Below are positions 42,954 to 54,523 of a stretch of 64,000 nucleotides of DNA, piece after piece. This DNA is from Rhynchopus euleeides (taxonomy: Eukaryota; Euglenozoa; Diplonemea; Diplonemida; Diplonemidae). The position numbers were made by a program, and so were the translations under genes. Under the pieces are notes generated by a model. That model searched no databases. It was not told the origin of the DNA and saw only the letters and a list, made by a program, of their open reading frames with translations. How positions within the stretch are numbered: position 1 is the stretch's first letter; each line of letters begins with the position of its first letter. The stretch is taken from assembly GCA_963210315.1 (NCBI GenBank), contig OY723290.1, positions 2,046,001-2,110,000 of the forward strand. Direction: 5' to 3'.

Positions 42954-44579
42954 GCCCCACCTTCGGATGGCAGCGGTGTATTGGGTGATACGTTCCGGTT
43001 CGTCAGCCCCCATGTTTCCACACACTTTGTTCGGGTCAGCCCCCGTCCACAGGGCGCTTCTGCTCTTCATGCCAACTGTGCCAGGTGTGGCACCGCACTG
43101 CGAGCTGTCTTCTTTTTGTGTTCGAGAGAATGCAAAGGCGGTCTCACCCCCGCGCTCGCTCCAGACCTCCCTGCAGCAGCCAAGAGCCCCTCAGATCACT
43201 CCACACCCTCCCCCCCGTGTGCCAATCCTGGCACAGTTTGGCATGGATCGCAGGGGGCACCCCAACGTTCAAAGTCCCCCCCCCCCTCCCCTCCCTACCC
43301 CCCCCCCTCCTTCTGAGAGCTGTGTGTTGCCAGCTCTGGGTTGGGGGGGCGAAAGAATAGTGCGTGTGTATGAACAACAAAGCAGTGTGTTTTGTATTGT
43401 GATCGGTTGGATTGGCAGCAGGCACAGTGGTGCCGCCCCTCGCCCCTCGGTCACTCACAGTTCTCGAGGGGTTGGGGTGAAGGCAGGGAGGCCTTGCTGC
43501 TGTCCTGCTGTCGTGTTGTCGTCCCCGATAGTAGTGTAGTCGAACCTCTGAACATCTGCAGCTCAAAGGGCTTTGAGGGGCACCACCTTGCCCGGTGCTT
43601 TGGAAAGGCCCGCTAATTATTTTCCCGTGCCGGGCTCAGGGCAGCAATGCGGCAGTTCCTCTGTCGCATGCAGGTTTGCCTCGTGCCTCCGTCATGCTGG
43701 GCGCTGTTGTTCTTCCACCTTCCACCTTCCGCATCCGCTCCCCACCAGCCCCTTTTGGACGACGTCACATTGTCACAAGTCACAGGATCTTCGTGAAGGA
43801 GGTTGACTCTCCCTTCACTGAGGCCTCTCCCCTCCCTCCCGAACAGCGACATCTCTCTCCCGAGCTCAGGAACAATGGCTCGCCTCGTGTCGTTGCGGAC
43901 GATCCGTGTTGTGTTTCTGGGTGAGTGTCGGTTCGAACCAGCCGTCATCTCATCCCCACCACGTACGTGCAGTACGTGAGGTGTTTTTTCCAGAATTAAA
44001 TGACCTGCCTGCGTCCAACAAAGGAGGGCAAACTTCACACCATTCCTGGAGTTGGCGATCCAGGACATGATCGGGTTTCGTGTTTCGAGTTTTCGAGTCA
44101 GCCTCGCGTTTGGGGATCACCCGTCTGATGATTCAGAGAGTGTGGGTCTGTTTGGTGTCGAAGCATGTTCTGGTGCATTCAAGCATGCACGAAGCGAATT
44201 CGCGAAAACCGTTTATAGGCGACTTCGTGACGATACCTCGTCTCATCAAACGAGCCGCGTTCGTGCGTTGTGCGATGTATCGTGGCAAGACGGAATCGTC
44301 AACGGCGGCAAAGTCCGGCGGAGTTTTTATCACCCTGGTGTCCGCCCACCGTTTCCTACCGTCGTCTTTTCGGAGGCTTATATGTTTCCAGTCAGACTCA
44401 GTGGTAGCAAAGCTAAGCAGTGCCGGATCTACACCACACCCCCCCCTCCCCCCACCGCCCATGCTCACCCCCTCCCCGTTGCCACCCGCCTTCTTGGATG
44501 TTGCTTCACGGCACACCGCACCAGCCAGGCACGCCATGCCACGCCGCGTGGCACCGAGGCACAGCCGGTAGCACCACCC
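42954..44579 (+). other. Flank shared with 13.1-15.6 kb; no gene recognised
   Basis: The region pairs with 13095-13800 and 15181-15630 in copy 1 and contains two stretches (about 43820-43905 and 44020-44320) missing there. A C-run patch lies at 43277-43311. The frame of the next gene stays open upstream to 44052, but the copy 1 sequence shifts frame in this stretch, so it is probably not coding. Confidence 0.5.
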
Positions 44580-45791
44580 ATGCCTGTGTGCAGCCCCCCG
44601 CCAGGCCGCACGCAGCTGCTGCACCACCTGGAGGAGGAGAACCTGCGCCTCAGCCGCACACTGCTCGACCTGCTCGCAAACTCGCGGGGCGACAGCGAAG
44701 CAGAACACCTGCAGCAGCTGCTCGGGCCCCGCCCCGCCTCCGCCTCCCCGCCATCATCGGCTGCTGCTTGCATCGACGAGCCGCCCCCCACACCGCCGCG
44801 CAGCCAGCAGCCCGCCGTTGGCGTGCCGCTGCTCCCTGTTGTGGAGGCGCTGGAGGCGCAGGCGCGTGGGCTGCTCGAAGGTGTGTGCTGCTCCTCCCTG
44901 GCGTCGCTCGCACAAGCATGCCGCATGGCTGCGACGCGGCGCGTCACCCTGCGTGTCAGGCTGAAGGGCACCGCACACGGCAAGCGCCTCCCCTCCCTGC
45001 TCGGCATGCACGAGGAGTTCCTCGGAGACAGCCTGGTGCGCGTCTCAGGTGTGCCGCGCAGCCTCTCCGACACCGAGGTGTCGCATCGCTTCGAGAAGGC
45101 ACACAGCTACTTCGTGGCGCAGGCCGAGCCGGTGCAGAGGGGCAAGCGGCAGCAGCAGCAGCCTGCCCACCAGGGCACAGCACGGATGCCTGGTGGGGCG
45201 AAGGTGGCGGGCAGGCGGTGCCCCCCTTCCCCACCGCAGCCCGAGTGCCCTGCTGCAGTGGGGCCTGCGAGCGAGGCGGGCTCGGAGCGGTCTGCAGCAC
45301 AGCAGCAGCAGGAGGGGGTTGCGGTTGTGCCCCCTGCTGGCAGGCTTGGCACACAGCAGGGTGGGCTGCCCCAGCAGCAGCAGCAGCTTCAGAGCTATGT
45401 CCCGCAGGCCATGCGGCGTGTGTGGGAGCCTGTGTGGGACGCCGTGCAGAGCCCGCAACATGCTGCGCCGCCAAAGCCGGCGGCGGCGTGCCGCGTGACC
45501 CCGCCGGTGCCCCCCCAGTTGCCGGAGGACGAGGGCAGCCCCACAGCACACAGGGGCACGGCCCCCCCAGAGCCTGTGCCGCTGCCCCCGGTTGAGCCTC
45601 CACAGCCACTCACGCCGCCCGTGTGCAGCCCCCCCGAAGCGACACCCGTGCCTGAAGCACTGCCGCCGCCCGCTGTGCCTGCAGTGGCTCCGGTTCTGGC
45701 ACCGGTTCCCCGTGTCCCCCCGATGCTGTTCGGGGGGCAGGGGGCTGCAAGGGCGAAGCCTGTCCGCAGCATATGCGTGAGCGACCTCTGA
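44580..45791 (+). CDS. Gln/Pro-rich protein of unknown function
   Basis: From ATG at 44580 the frame gives 403 residues. Near the start, LLHHLEEENLRLSRTLLDLL is leucine-zipper-like. A more even, possibly folded part (about residues 80-185, including TRRVTLRVRLKGTAHGKRLP and LGMHEEFLGDSLVRVSG) follows. The rest is low complexity with Q runs and many Pro. I recognise no family. Start choice: this ATG opens the protein-like part. The frame is open to 44052, but that upstream part is not conserved in the duplicate at 15.2-15.6 kb. No intron is evident. Strong third-position G/C, like the neighbouring genes, supports coding. It ends 440 bp before the kinase gene. Confidence 0.6.
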   Translation: MPVCSPPPGRTQLLHHLEEENLRLSRTLLDLLANSRGDSEAEHLQQLLGPRPASASPPSSAAACIDEPPPTPPRSQQPAVGVPLLPVVEALEAQARGLLEGVCCSSLASLAQACRMAATRRVTLRVRLKGTAHGKRLPSLLGMHEEFLGDSLVRVSGVPRSLSDTEVSHRFEKAHSYFVAQAEPVQRGKRQQQQPAHQGTARMPGGAKVAGRRCPPSPPQPECPAAVGPASEAGSERSAAQQQQEGVAVVPPAGRLGTQQGGLPQQQQQLQSYVPQAMRRVWEPVWDAVQSPQHAAPPKPAAACRVTPPVPPQLPEDEGSPTAHRGTAPPEPVPLPPVEPPQPLTPPVCSPPEATPVPEALPPPAVPAVAPVLAPVPRVPPMLFGGQGAARAKPVRSICVSDL

Positions 45792-46231
45792 CGCCTGGGG
45801 CAGGGGAGGGAGGAGGGGGGTGGAGATGAGTGTATGTGAATGGAGATCGCACCGGCTGCCCGGCGTGTCTTCTGCAAAATCACTAGAGTTGATCCCGTGT
45901 ACTGCGGTGCCGCGTTGCGTGCGGTTGTTGTTTTAGATGGATTGGTGGGGGGCTGTGGAATGTGGCGGAATCGTCAAACGCAGGCAACGATAGAATACGG
46001 CAGCCCAAAGCTGCGGCTCAAAAAATCGCAAAATCCCAACGCTTTTCCGAGGGCTTCACCTTCCCACCCGCCGCATTGCATTGCCACGGCGCAACGCCCC
46101 CCAACTGTGACCCACCACCCCCTCGACTCACATCACACCCTCACACCACCACAGCCAGACCCCAGGAAGGGGCGACACTGGTCTGCCAAGGCCTGGGAGT
46201 GCTCTGCAGCGGGAGGGTGTGGTGCCGCCCT
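45792..46231. other. Intergenic, probable kinase promoter
   Basis: Mixed then C/A-rich sequence. A frame continuous with the kinase reads upstream to 45962, but it is Pro/His-rich and unlike coding sequence. I see no defined promoter motif. Confidence 0.45.
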
Positions 46232-48141
46232 ATGTCCAGGGGGTACATCATGAAACATGACCTGCACATTGTGTTGGAGACGCTTGTCGGGGAGGCGCTG
46301 AAGGAGCGCCCAGACGATCCGCTTGTGTTTATCGCGACGAAGCTGATGGCGATGCGCGACGTGCCGCCCATGATAGGGGAGCTGCTGAAGGACGTCGTGA
46401 AGGAGAAGGTCACCAGCGACGACGACTGCCGGAAGTTCATCCAGCGCCACGTCGGCAGCGAAGGGAGCAGCCTCAACGGGAGCATGAACAACGCGGGGCG
46501 CGCCACGTCGACAGACCACCTCGCCCTGTCCGACAACTCCCTGTCACCCACATCCCCAGGGGCACAGGGCCCTGCACCGCGCACTGGGCCTGGGAGGAAG
46601 ATGATTATCTCTGCACGCGCCTGCAGTGTCTGCGGGAGGGACGACCGCCCAGGCGATCAGAGGAAGAGCGGGTTCAAGTGTTTTGAGTGTGTGGGCATCC
46701 CATCCAACCCGCAGTATAAGAAGGAGATTGAGGAGGCGCAGAAGCTGCTGAAAGGGCGTGACGAGGAGGGGCAGTTCGCCCTGAATGAGTACCGCATCAT
46801 CACGACAATCGGGCAGGGGTCCTACGGGAAGGTGCGGCTGTGTGTGCATAACAAGAGCAACCAAAACTACGCCATCAAGTTCCTGTCGAAGGACAAGCTG
46901 TCGAAGAAGATCATGTCGGGGAACCCGAATGCCGACGGGAAGGAGGGGATCAAGAAGATCCGCGAGGAGATCGCAATCATGAAGCAGCTGCAGCACCCGA
47001 ACATCATCCAGATCTACGGCACCATGGAGAGCGACACGGAGATCATGATCGTGATGGAGCACCTGGAGGGGCAGATCTACCCCAGCACCTACCCCGCGCA
47101 GCCGCTGCCTCTCCGCAGGCTGAAGCGCTACATCGTCGGGATTGCCCACGGGCTGCAGTTCCTCCACGACAAGCTGATCATCCACCGCGACATCAAACCC
47201 GACAACATCCTGCTGGATAAGAAAGACAATGTGAAGCTCGCCGACTTCGGCGTCAGCGCTTTCGCCGCAGAGGGCGAGGTGGGCCTGATGGTTGAGGGCT
47301 TTGCAGGCAGTCCGTTCTTCATGCCACCCGAGTACTTCGGCAACACCGAAGGCAGCGTGGAGGGCCCAGGTGGTGACGTGTGGTCCTTCGGGATCACGCT
47401 GTACGCCATGGCGATGGGGAACCTGCCCCCCTTCAAGGGGTCCAACCTGAACGACCTGGGGGAGAGCATCGTGTCGACCGAGATTGAGTTCAACCACGAG
47501 TCGGAGCTGCTCAACGACATGATGCGGCGGATGCTGCAGAAGGACCCGCAGAAGCGTGCCACTATCGATCGGATCCTGCACCACGACCTCCTGATGGACG
47601 TGCGGATTGTGAAGGGGCACCCTGTCGAGACGGTATGGTGTTGTTAGTTGCAAGTTGTTGTGGTGTGGCTTAACCATGCACGGCACGAACCCCCTATGAT
47701 TCTTCTGCCTCTTACAGGTGGAGCTGAGTCTGAAGTACAACGAGGAGCGGGGGAGCATCGATGAGATTGGCCCCGATTCGAACGGGGACATGGAGGGGGC
47801 AGACATTCTGTGCAATTTCATGGAGTCTTCCAAGCAGCACTTCCAGATCATCCAGGGGAACCCCTACGAGGTATTTCCGTGCTGCATGTCATGCCATGCG
47901 TGTGTGAGTCTTCTCTGCTCACACCACACTCACTCCACCTGCTTCCAGGTGACGCTCTACGATTTGGCACGCGACCCTCGGAGGCAGAAGCGGCATGTCA
48001 ACCCCGGAGCACCGATACCCAGCGTGACGAGCCAAACGAAGATTGTTGAGGAGGATTGGGATTCAGACGGTATGTCGCCCTGTGTGGAGCACAGGCTCCC
48101 ACAATCCCACATCTGCAGATGTCGACGATGAAGGCTTCTGA
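46232..48141 (+). CDS. CaMKK-like serine/threonine kinase with N-terminal DPY-30/RIIa-type docking helix
   Basis: The four exons are 46232-47632, 47718-47870, 47949-48069 and 48119-48141 (stop TGA), giving 565 residues. Introns of 85, 78 and 49 nt have GTATGG, GTATTT and GTATGT donors. Residues ~7-45 (HIVLETLVGEALKERPDDPL, then VFIATKL) match the DPY-30/RIIa dimerisation motif that docks kinases to axonemal or AKAP partners. Cys131, Cys134, Cys150 and Cys153 form a possible zinc ribbon. The kinase domain has glycine loop GQGSYG (194-199), Lys216 in YAIK, an insert before the C helix as in CaMKK, His318-Arg-Asp320, Asp338-Phe-Gly and PPE (365-367) in GSPFFMPPE. The catalytic residues are intact, so it should be active. 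An ATG at 46250 is an alternative start. CaMKK or LKB1/Elm1-type upstream kinases are the closest fit. Flagellar location is inferred from the docking helix. Confidence 0.88.
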
Positions 48142-50589
48142 TGCGGCGACGGTGGGTTTTCCTGTCTGGAATGAAGGAATGCCGGAGGTGCATGAAGCAC
48201 CGCAGGACAGCAGGAGCCTGTTGCCTGGACTTGCTGCAGAGCTCAGGGGTCGGGGGTGTTCGAAACTGGTTGTTGTAACCTCCAGATGACGCCCCATCCG
48301 GCGCAGCCAAGCGACAGCAAAAGGCAGGAAGCAAGTTCAATTGTCTCAGCAACAACACCGGGTCTGCACATGGGCTCCGGCCTTGGTTGTTCCTGTCAAA
48401 GACACGCCCCGCCGTGTTGAGGCGGAGTGGGAGGTCAATTGGGGCTGGGCACTGCTGGTCTGCTCTGTGATTGGTCAAGACAGTGCAAAAATGTCTGGCA
48501 CTGTCTGTTCTGTGTTGTGATGAGGCCAGTTGGTGCCGGCATCTCACCCGAAAGGGGAGACATACCCCGAGCCCGCTCTTCAAAGAGAACGTGATGCGAT
48601 CGGGCGCGGCGTAGAGCGGGCTTGTTGCCACTACCCCGGCACTGGGTGACCTTACGGTGGCCTTTGGAGAAACGAACGAAAAGAAACCGCAAAAAAATAA
48701 GAAAAAGGTGAGAGTGGTTGTGAGGCCCATCCACCGCTCGCGCAGCGAGGCCCTTTTTTTGCAACAATTGAGCGCCCATTGAGGACGTCCGTTCGTTTGT
48801 CGCCGAAACGGCGCTCTCCCTTGCAGTGAATGATTCTGTGACGAGCGTTCACAACGTTGACTGAAAATGGGATTCGTCGGCAATTCCCAACAAGAGATAA
48901 CGCAGAAGTCTGATGATTACAGTGTTTTTGGCATGAAGGCAATGAGTCCTTTCCAAGAATCTATCTGGTCCGTCTTTCCGTGCAGTTTGGTCTGCTTTGT
49001 TTCTTCATCCTATGTTACCTCCCGTGCTCGCACGCATGGGGCCTGACATGTTTCCGCCTGTCACAGATTCTGTCTCAGGATCATCCCTAGAATCGCACAC
49101 TTTCGTGCGCCTCATGTGCCCCCCTTGCAAAGCGCCCCGGAGCAGCTGCTGATCGTTCCCCGTTCTCCCAACGAGGTGCTTGCCAGGGAGAATGCTTCGC
49201 TATACAAGAGAAGCAACGTCTCTTTTTGCTCCTTTCGCTTTCTCCACGATCCCACCCTGCAGCTGCACAGCTCTGACCCGGGGTGCCTTTTGGAAACACG
49301 AGCACACACATGTGTGTCTGTTATGGTTTTTTATGGGGCTCCCATGGCCAATCCGATTTCGCGTCGTTTTTGTTGAGAAACGCCCTTCCGCCGAATTTGC
49401 CAATTCCATAACAAGGAGGAGGGGGTACTTCCCACGGGAACTGAAGAGTTCTTGTGCCCCCCTCCCCCCCCTCAGTGCAACAGTCCCCCCCCCCTCTCCA
49501 GTCGGTGGACTCCACGGGGGTTTGGGCTTTATCTGCACTTTGGTTGTGGGCGTCTTGTTATGTTCAATTCTTTGCACCATGTTCACCCCTCCATTGCTCG
49601 TACAGAATACGTCTAAGGGCAGGTGTTGCATGGCCTCTTGGAGGTAAATGTTGGTCGATAAGGTGTTTGGGTGGGGAACGGATTGCACCGGCCAGAGAGT
49701 CTGTAAGGAGGTGCACCCAACAAACGCGTGGCATGGGTACAACGAACTGAAAAACAGCACGTCTGCGAAACCAGAACCGCCGTGCTCCCTTTCAGGGCGT
49801 CTTGGTCTTCAGTCTTCGGGGTTACATCTTATGTCCGATGGACTTGATCCTTTGACTGTTAATTTGGGTGGTCCGTCTTCGGCCAAAGACAGCCTCAGTC
49901 GCATCAAGTAACAAGCTTTGATTTGACATTTTCTTCATTCTCATATCCTTTTTTTCCTCTGTCTTTCTCACACCGATCGGCACGACGAGAGCAAGGGGAA
50001 CCTCACCCAACACATCGGGGGCGACTTCATCTGATGGCTGTGAGCCTGCAGATGCCACACAGGTGCCGTTGGTGTTGCGGGATATACATTCGGGCACCCA
50101 AGCTCTTCTGTCACATCGAGGTAGCGCATCAAGAAGTTGAGCTGAAGTCACGGCGGTTACGATTGCTGTCTTGGTGCTGCAGGCACAATGCGCCTTCTTT
50201 CCACAGTTGCAAGTGTTGGATTTGGGGAGGGGTGGGTGTGGGTGGGGGCACCACGCTCCATAGTGCAAGAAGTGAGCCTCCTTACAATTTAGGTGCCAAA
50301 TTGAAAGTGCGAGTCTGAGTGAAAAGGGGGCCTTCGCTCAGAAATGCAGAAAAGTGAGAAAGAGTGTAGTGAGCTGTGTGTGCGTGTGCCTGCGGCTGCC
50401 TCACAGAACCGGTTGCAAAGCGACATGGTTTTGACGCACAGAGGCAGTCACACAGAGCGAAGGCCCCCTTTGACACGTAACAAAATTACGCCCACAAGAT
50501 GCCCTCCCCTTCCAACTCGCATGATGCCCCTATCTCCTTTGGCTGTGTTTTGCGTCTCAACACATGCCGCCCCCTCCCTGCCCCACACG
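48142..50589. other. Intergenic, no gene recognised
   Basis: Mixed sequence; open frames up to 308 codons on the minus strand partly shadow the kinase's last exons and have no motif. C-rich patches lie at 49458-49500. I see no tRNA, rRNA or splice-consistent gene. Confidence 0.5.
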
Positions 50590-52191
50590 TTAACCCTTTA
50601 AGACCGAAGGCGCAATATATTGCTTGTGCACTTTGGGTTCACATTTTGTTGGGACCCATTTTTGTCTTTTTGGCAAACCCTGGGCACCATGAAAATGGTT
50701 TGCACAGTTCTTTTCAAGACAACAAAAATCGACGAGATATCTGTCTGTCGATGGCCCGCCGTCACCTCGGAGAATCGGGGCCCAGGTCGGGTTTTCAGGT
50801 GAAAACAGCATTCTGGGCCCCTGGCTTTCTGTGCACACCCCAACAAGGTTTGCCAGGGGTCTTTGTGCCCGACCCTGGCCATCCGGTAAAGGGGACTCGA
50901 GACCCTTTCTAAGGAAGCAAGACCCGCCCAGATACACCCCGATGTGGTGCACGTGTCAACTGAAGGCAATGGAGTGCCTGATCGTCAATTCCTCGCCTGT
51001 CAAATGTATGGGTGATATCTTCGACCGGCTTTGGGCCTTGCCCAGTTCTGCCCAGATCGAGCCAAGCTAAACTGGATCTACCCGGGGTAACGTATTCGAG
51101 GGACTTCCGCTCTTCTGTGCGCAGTTGCAGCACATAGGTCTGTCACACTACGGGCCGAAGGGTGCGTCCTCTATGCGACATCTGGTCGCGGGAGGGTCGA
51201 CGACACTGCCTATCGGCGGCGGCATCACGTGGTAGTAGAGCGAGCTCCACAGTGCTGGAGGGTCACAGCTTTACACGAACACCTTAATGATCGACAACGT
51301 GTCGCCGGATGCTACAATCCTGAAGCAAAATCAGAGCAAGCTCGTCAGATGCAGACGCCACGTGGTGGTCTCCCGGTGCTTGCTGTGTTTCGGCGCTAAC
51401 ACACTACAACCTCCCCTGGTGCGCCTCATCAGGTGTGAGCCAGGATCAATGGAACCTAAGGGGATCAGCCTTAGGTCAGCAAGACTTTCTTCCCACCTTA
51501 TCCCTCGCCTCGTGTGCGTAAGAGCTACTCGTCGAGCTAGTCCGCGGAAGTGGAGGTGAGGGTTATTGAGCGAAAAAACCCCGAAGGGCCTGTAGCAGCC
51601 GCCGAAGCGGAAGGTCGGGTATAATGGGGGTTGTGGCAAGGCGGTGTCAGGGTATCGGTAAGGCGCACGAACACCTCTCGCTGGTTCAGCACTGCTGCGA
51701 AGCGCAACAGTTGCTCTTGCAGCCGTCTGAGACAGACTTCCTGCGTGTGATTGACGAAAAGCCCAATTTCGGGCGTTTTCCCACGGTTTCAAAGGGAAAT
51801 AGGTACTGAACATAGGCAAAAAACCGGAGTGCCCATTCAGAGGCTTCATACTCAGTCTTTTTGATCGAACTTTTTTTTTCGTCGATGCAATTTGACTCGT
51901 TCTTTCCAATAACGTCATCCTCGGCTGACTTTTTGGGGAGCCCCGGCACACAAAAATTTTTGCTTTCGAAAATCTGCCATTTTTTCACCCTCAAATTCAC
52001 TGTTTGTTGGCCGTGCAAAAAAAAGAGTCATTTTTTTCGGGGACAAAAAATGGCCATCGTGGAATCTTTCAGTCAAACGCGTTCATTTACGGCCAGGGTC
52101 GGGCAGAAAAACGAAAATTGAAGCAAATTGGTGTCCAAGGAGAAAAATGGGCCAAAATGGCTCAAAATAGCCTTCGGTCTTAAAGGGTTAA
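50590..52191. mobile_element. piggyBac-like element, TTAA-bounded, non-autonomous
   Basis: TTAACCCTTTAAGACCGAAG at 50590 (22-bp repeat to 50611) is matched by its exact reverse complement at 52170-52191, which ends AAAGGGTTAA. TTAA target sites followed by CCC are typical of piggyBac transposons. Similarity continues weakly inward (CCCATTTTTGTCTTTTTGG versus CCCATTTTTCTCCTTGG). The 1.6-kb interior has frames up to ~206 codons on the minus strand and shorter ones on the plus strand. I cannot identify the catalytic Asp motifs or the terminal Cys-rich finger, so it is non-autonomous or decayed. Confidence 0.8.
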
Positions 52192-53605
52192 GATTTCGTC
52201 TTAGAATTAGTGCAGAAAGGCACCAGGGCAAAAGACTTTTTTGTTGCGAAACTCCACTGACACACCACACCCACCGAATCTGTCGTTTCGGCCGTTCTTC
52301 ATATTCTTCCTTTTTTTTTGATTTGATTCGAGCCAGGTCAGAAAAGAGTACATCTGTGATGCAACGTTCTCCGTGCCGTTGTCCTGTTTCTGTTGAGCTT
52401 ACACTTGCGAGTTGTTTCGGTTGGGAAATCCAGGGGGTGGGTGGGTGGGTAATTGACACATGTTGTACCAACGCTACTGCGGATATTTCCAGGGGAACCG
52501 GCACGTGCTCGCCGCCGGCTTCTCTGCATGGGTTTGACTAGACCCTCCCCCCTCCCCCACCTCCCCTGCTAACATCACCACACTCCGTGGCACTGCACAA
52601 GTTTGTCATGTGGCGGCGAAGCCCCACGGAGCGGCTGACAAGTCCACTCCAGCCCAGCTCTGCCGTCGCCTAGCTTTGGAAACGAAGTCGCTCAGAATAT
52701 CACCACGCGCCAGCAGAAGTCAGTAGTGGTGAGGGCTTGCCAACCTTGCTTGGTTCACAGAACCCCCTTTTCCACCCTGGGTGTCTGCGGGAACCTTCTC
52801 GAAGCCCCGACGGCGACGGGGTTCCAGCGAGCAAGGCCTCTGTTATTATTTTTCCCAGTTGTGCGCCCAAGGCACGCACAGTTTTTGCTGAAAAACGTGC
52901 CCAGCCCGAATCGGCGATTCTGCTTCTCCTCTCCCGACACCAACCGGCACCCCCCGCCACGCCGTTGCGCCGAGGGAAGTGGCGCGGGTGTCCTAAGCTG
53001 CCCGCCTGCCCTGCCCCACCCTGAATGCAAATCAGCCATTCATGAGGGCCGAGGTGTGGAGGGTCGCGGTGGTCGAGAGGGGTGTCTTGTGTTGTGTGTG
53101 CAGGCCCAGGTGTTTGCTCTGGGGGTTTCATGAGGGAGGGGGATGGGGTCTTCGCCACCCGGCAACTTTTTTCAGCAAAAAGGCTCGACCTTCTCACAAT
53201 AAAGGGGGGGCTGCGCCGAAACGCACCTGTTTCGGCACCCCACTCCCGAAGCAAAGACCCCACCCCCAGGACCCCGGACAAACGGGCCAGGGGCAACTGC
53301 TGTGGCGGAGTGTTGCGCAGGCAAGCGCCGCCCGCCTGGGGTGGGGGAGGTTCGTGTGGGGTGGTGTGTGTGTGTGTGTTGTATCAGTTGGGCTTTAATA
53401 AAATTGCGTGACAGCAGCGCCGGGTGGTCTGTGTGCTGCACCACACCCACACCCACATCATCCCATATCCCGCCACACCCCCCGCCCCCCTTCCTGACCG
53501 TACCAGCTTTTCCATCCTTCTCCTTGGAGCGCTGAACGCGCACAATGCAACATAACACCACCACCTGGCCACCTCCACCCAGGTAGTTTCGGCCTACAAA
53601 ACACA
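52192..53605. other. Intergenic, no gene recognised
   Basis: Mixed sequence. AATAAA at ~53396 could be a polyadenylation signal, but no gene is seen before it. The frames at 52700-53400 on both strands lack motifs. Confidence 0.45.
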
Positions 53606-53944
53606 ATGAGCATGCTGCGTATTGCGCGTGTGTCGGTGCGTGGGATGGCCCCGCTGGCGTCCGCGAGGCGTACCAACATCCACCAGACCAACAAGGACGA
53701 CGACCTGTCGTGGCTCGAGGCGAGCGACCGCGAGATGACGGCGGAGGAGCGCTACGCCTTCCAGAAGCAGCGGCAGCTGCTGGCCCGCCAGGTGGAGCAG
53801 CTGAACACGCGGTACGAGGAGCACCACGAGAAGACGCGTGACCAGATGAAGGAGCACCACGAGAAGAACCACGCGAAGCTTGCCGACCTGGAGAAGACCC
53901 TCGGGGAGCTCAAGGCGCAGCTCGCCCAGCTGAAGAAGGAGTAA
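53606..53944 (+). CDS. Mitochondrial ATP synthase inhibitor IF1-like coiled-coil protein
   Basis: A 112-residue, intron-free protein. The N-terminus MSMLRIARVSVRGMAPLASARR is basic, lacks acidic residues and fits a mitochondrial presequence. It is followed by DLSWLEASDREMTAEERYAF, then a long charged coiled coil (about 50-112) rich in His, Glu and Lys (EEHHEKTRDQMKEHHEKNH). Size, acidic EERYxFxK segment, His-rich helix and coiled-coil C-terminus resemble IF1, which blocks ATP hydrolysis by F1 at low pH. The canonical Gly-rich segment before the inhibitory helix is missing, so another small mitochondrial coiled-coil protein remains possible. The gene stands alone between repeats, 0.6 kb from the satellite. 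Confidence 0.6.
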   Translation: MSMLRIARVSVRGMAPLASARRTNIHQTNKDDDLSWLEASDREMTAEERYAFQKQRQLLARQVEQLNTRYEEHHEKTRDQMKEHHEKNHAKLADLEKTLGELKAQLAQLKKE

Positions 53945-54136
53945 AAACCTGGGGAGCTGGGGGAGGGGAGGGGTTGCGGGACAGGGTGGGGCGGATGTAA
54001 GGGGGAGGGAAAATACAATAGGGTCCCCAGGCAAGAAACACAACACCGCCCGCCTCCCCTGATGTCTCTCTCCTTCCTCTCCCCCCTCTCTTGGCGCGAG
54101 GGGGGACACTGGGGTTGGCGAAAAAATATACCGTAT

Positions 54137-54523
54137 GGGGGGTGTCGATTTTTTCGGTTTTTTTCCGTTTTTTCCTTTTTTTTCGTTTTTTCCGCCTGTG
54201 GGCGCTGGCTGCGACTTGGTCAAAATTCGACGAAAAAAATCCGAAAAAAAAACGGAAAACGAAAAAACGGAAAATCCCAAAATCGACACCCTGATTTTCC
54301 GTTTTTTTCCGTTTTTTTCCCAGTACCAGAAACAGGCAGGGTCGTCGTAAGACCGGCGTGCCAAGGGGGAGGTGCTCGCATTTTTTTTTTGGGGGGGTAC
54401 AGAATGGGTCGTTTTTGGACATTTGAGCCCACTGCGAGCAGTGCCGGGTCCCGGAAACGCTGTTTCAAACGCTCAAAAGGGGATGTCGTGGGCACCAGAA
54501 CCCAGTAAATTTATCACAAATGG
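54137..54523 (+). repeat. Satellite-flanking segment, copy 1
   Basis: This 387-bp segment includes GGGTGTCGATTTTTTC at the left and its inverted partner AAAATCGACACC at ~54280, giving a T-rich/A-rich fold-back of ~150 bp. It then runs to TCCCACCCACAAACGGG, where the satellite begins. A near-identical copy (62521-62904) stands before the second satellite block. Frames rich in Phe/Lys are homopolymer artefacts. Confidence 0.85.

Noticed and set aside
44052-44579. N-terminal extension of the Q/P-rich protein
   Set aside because: The homologous stretch in the duplicate block is frameshifted and deleted, and the translation is unlike the downstream coding sequence.
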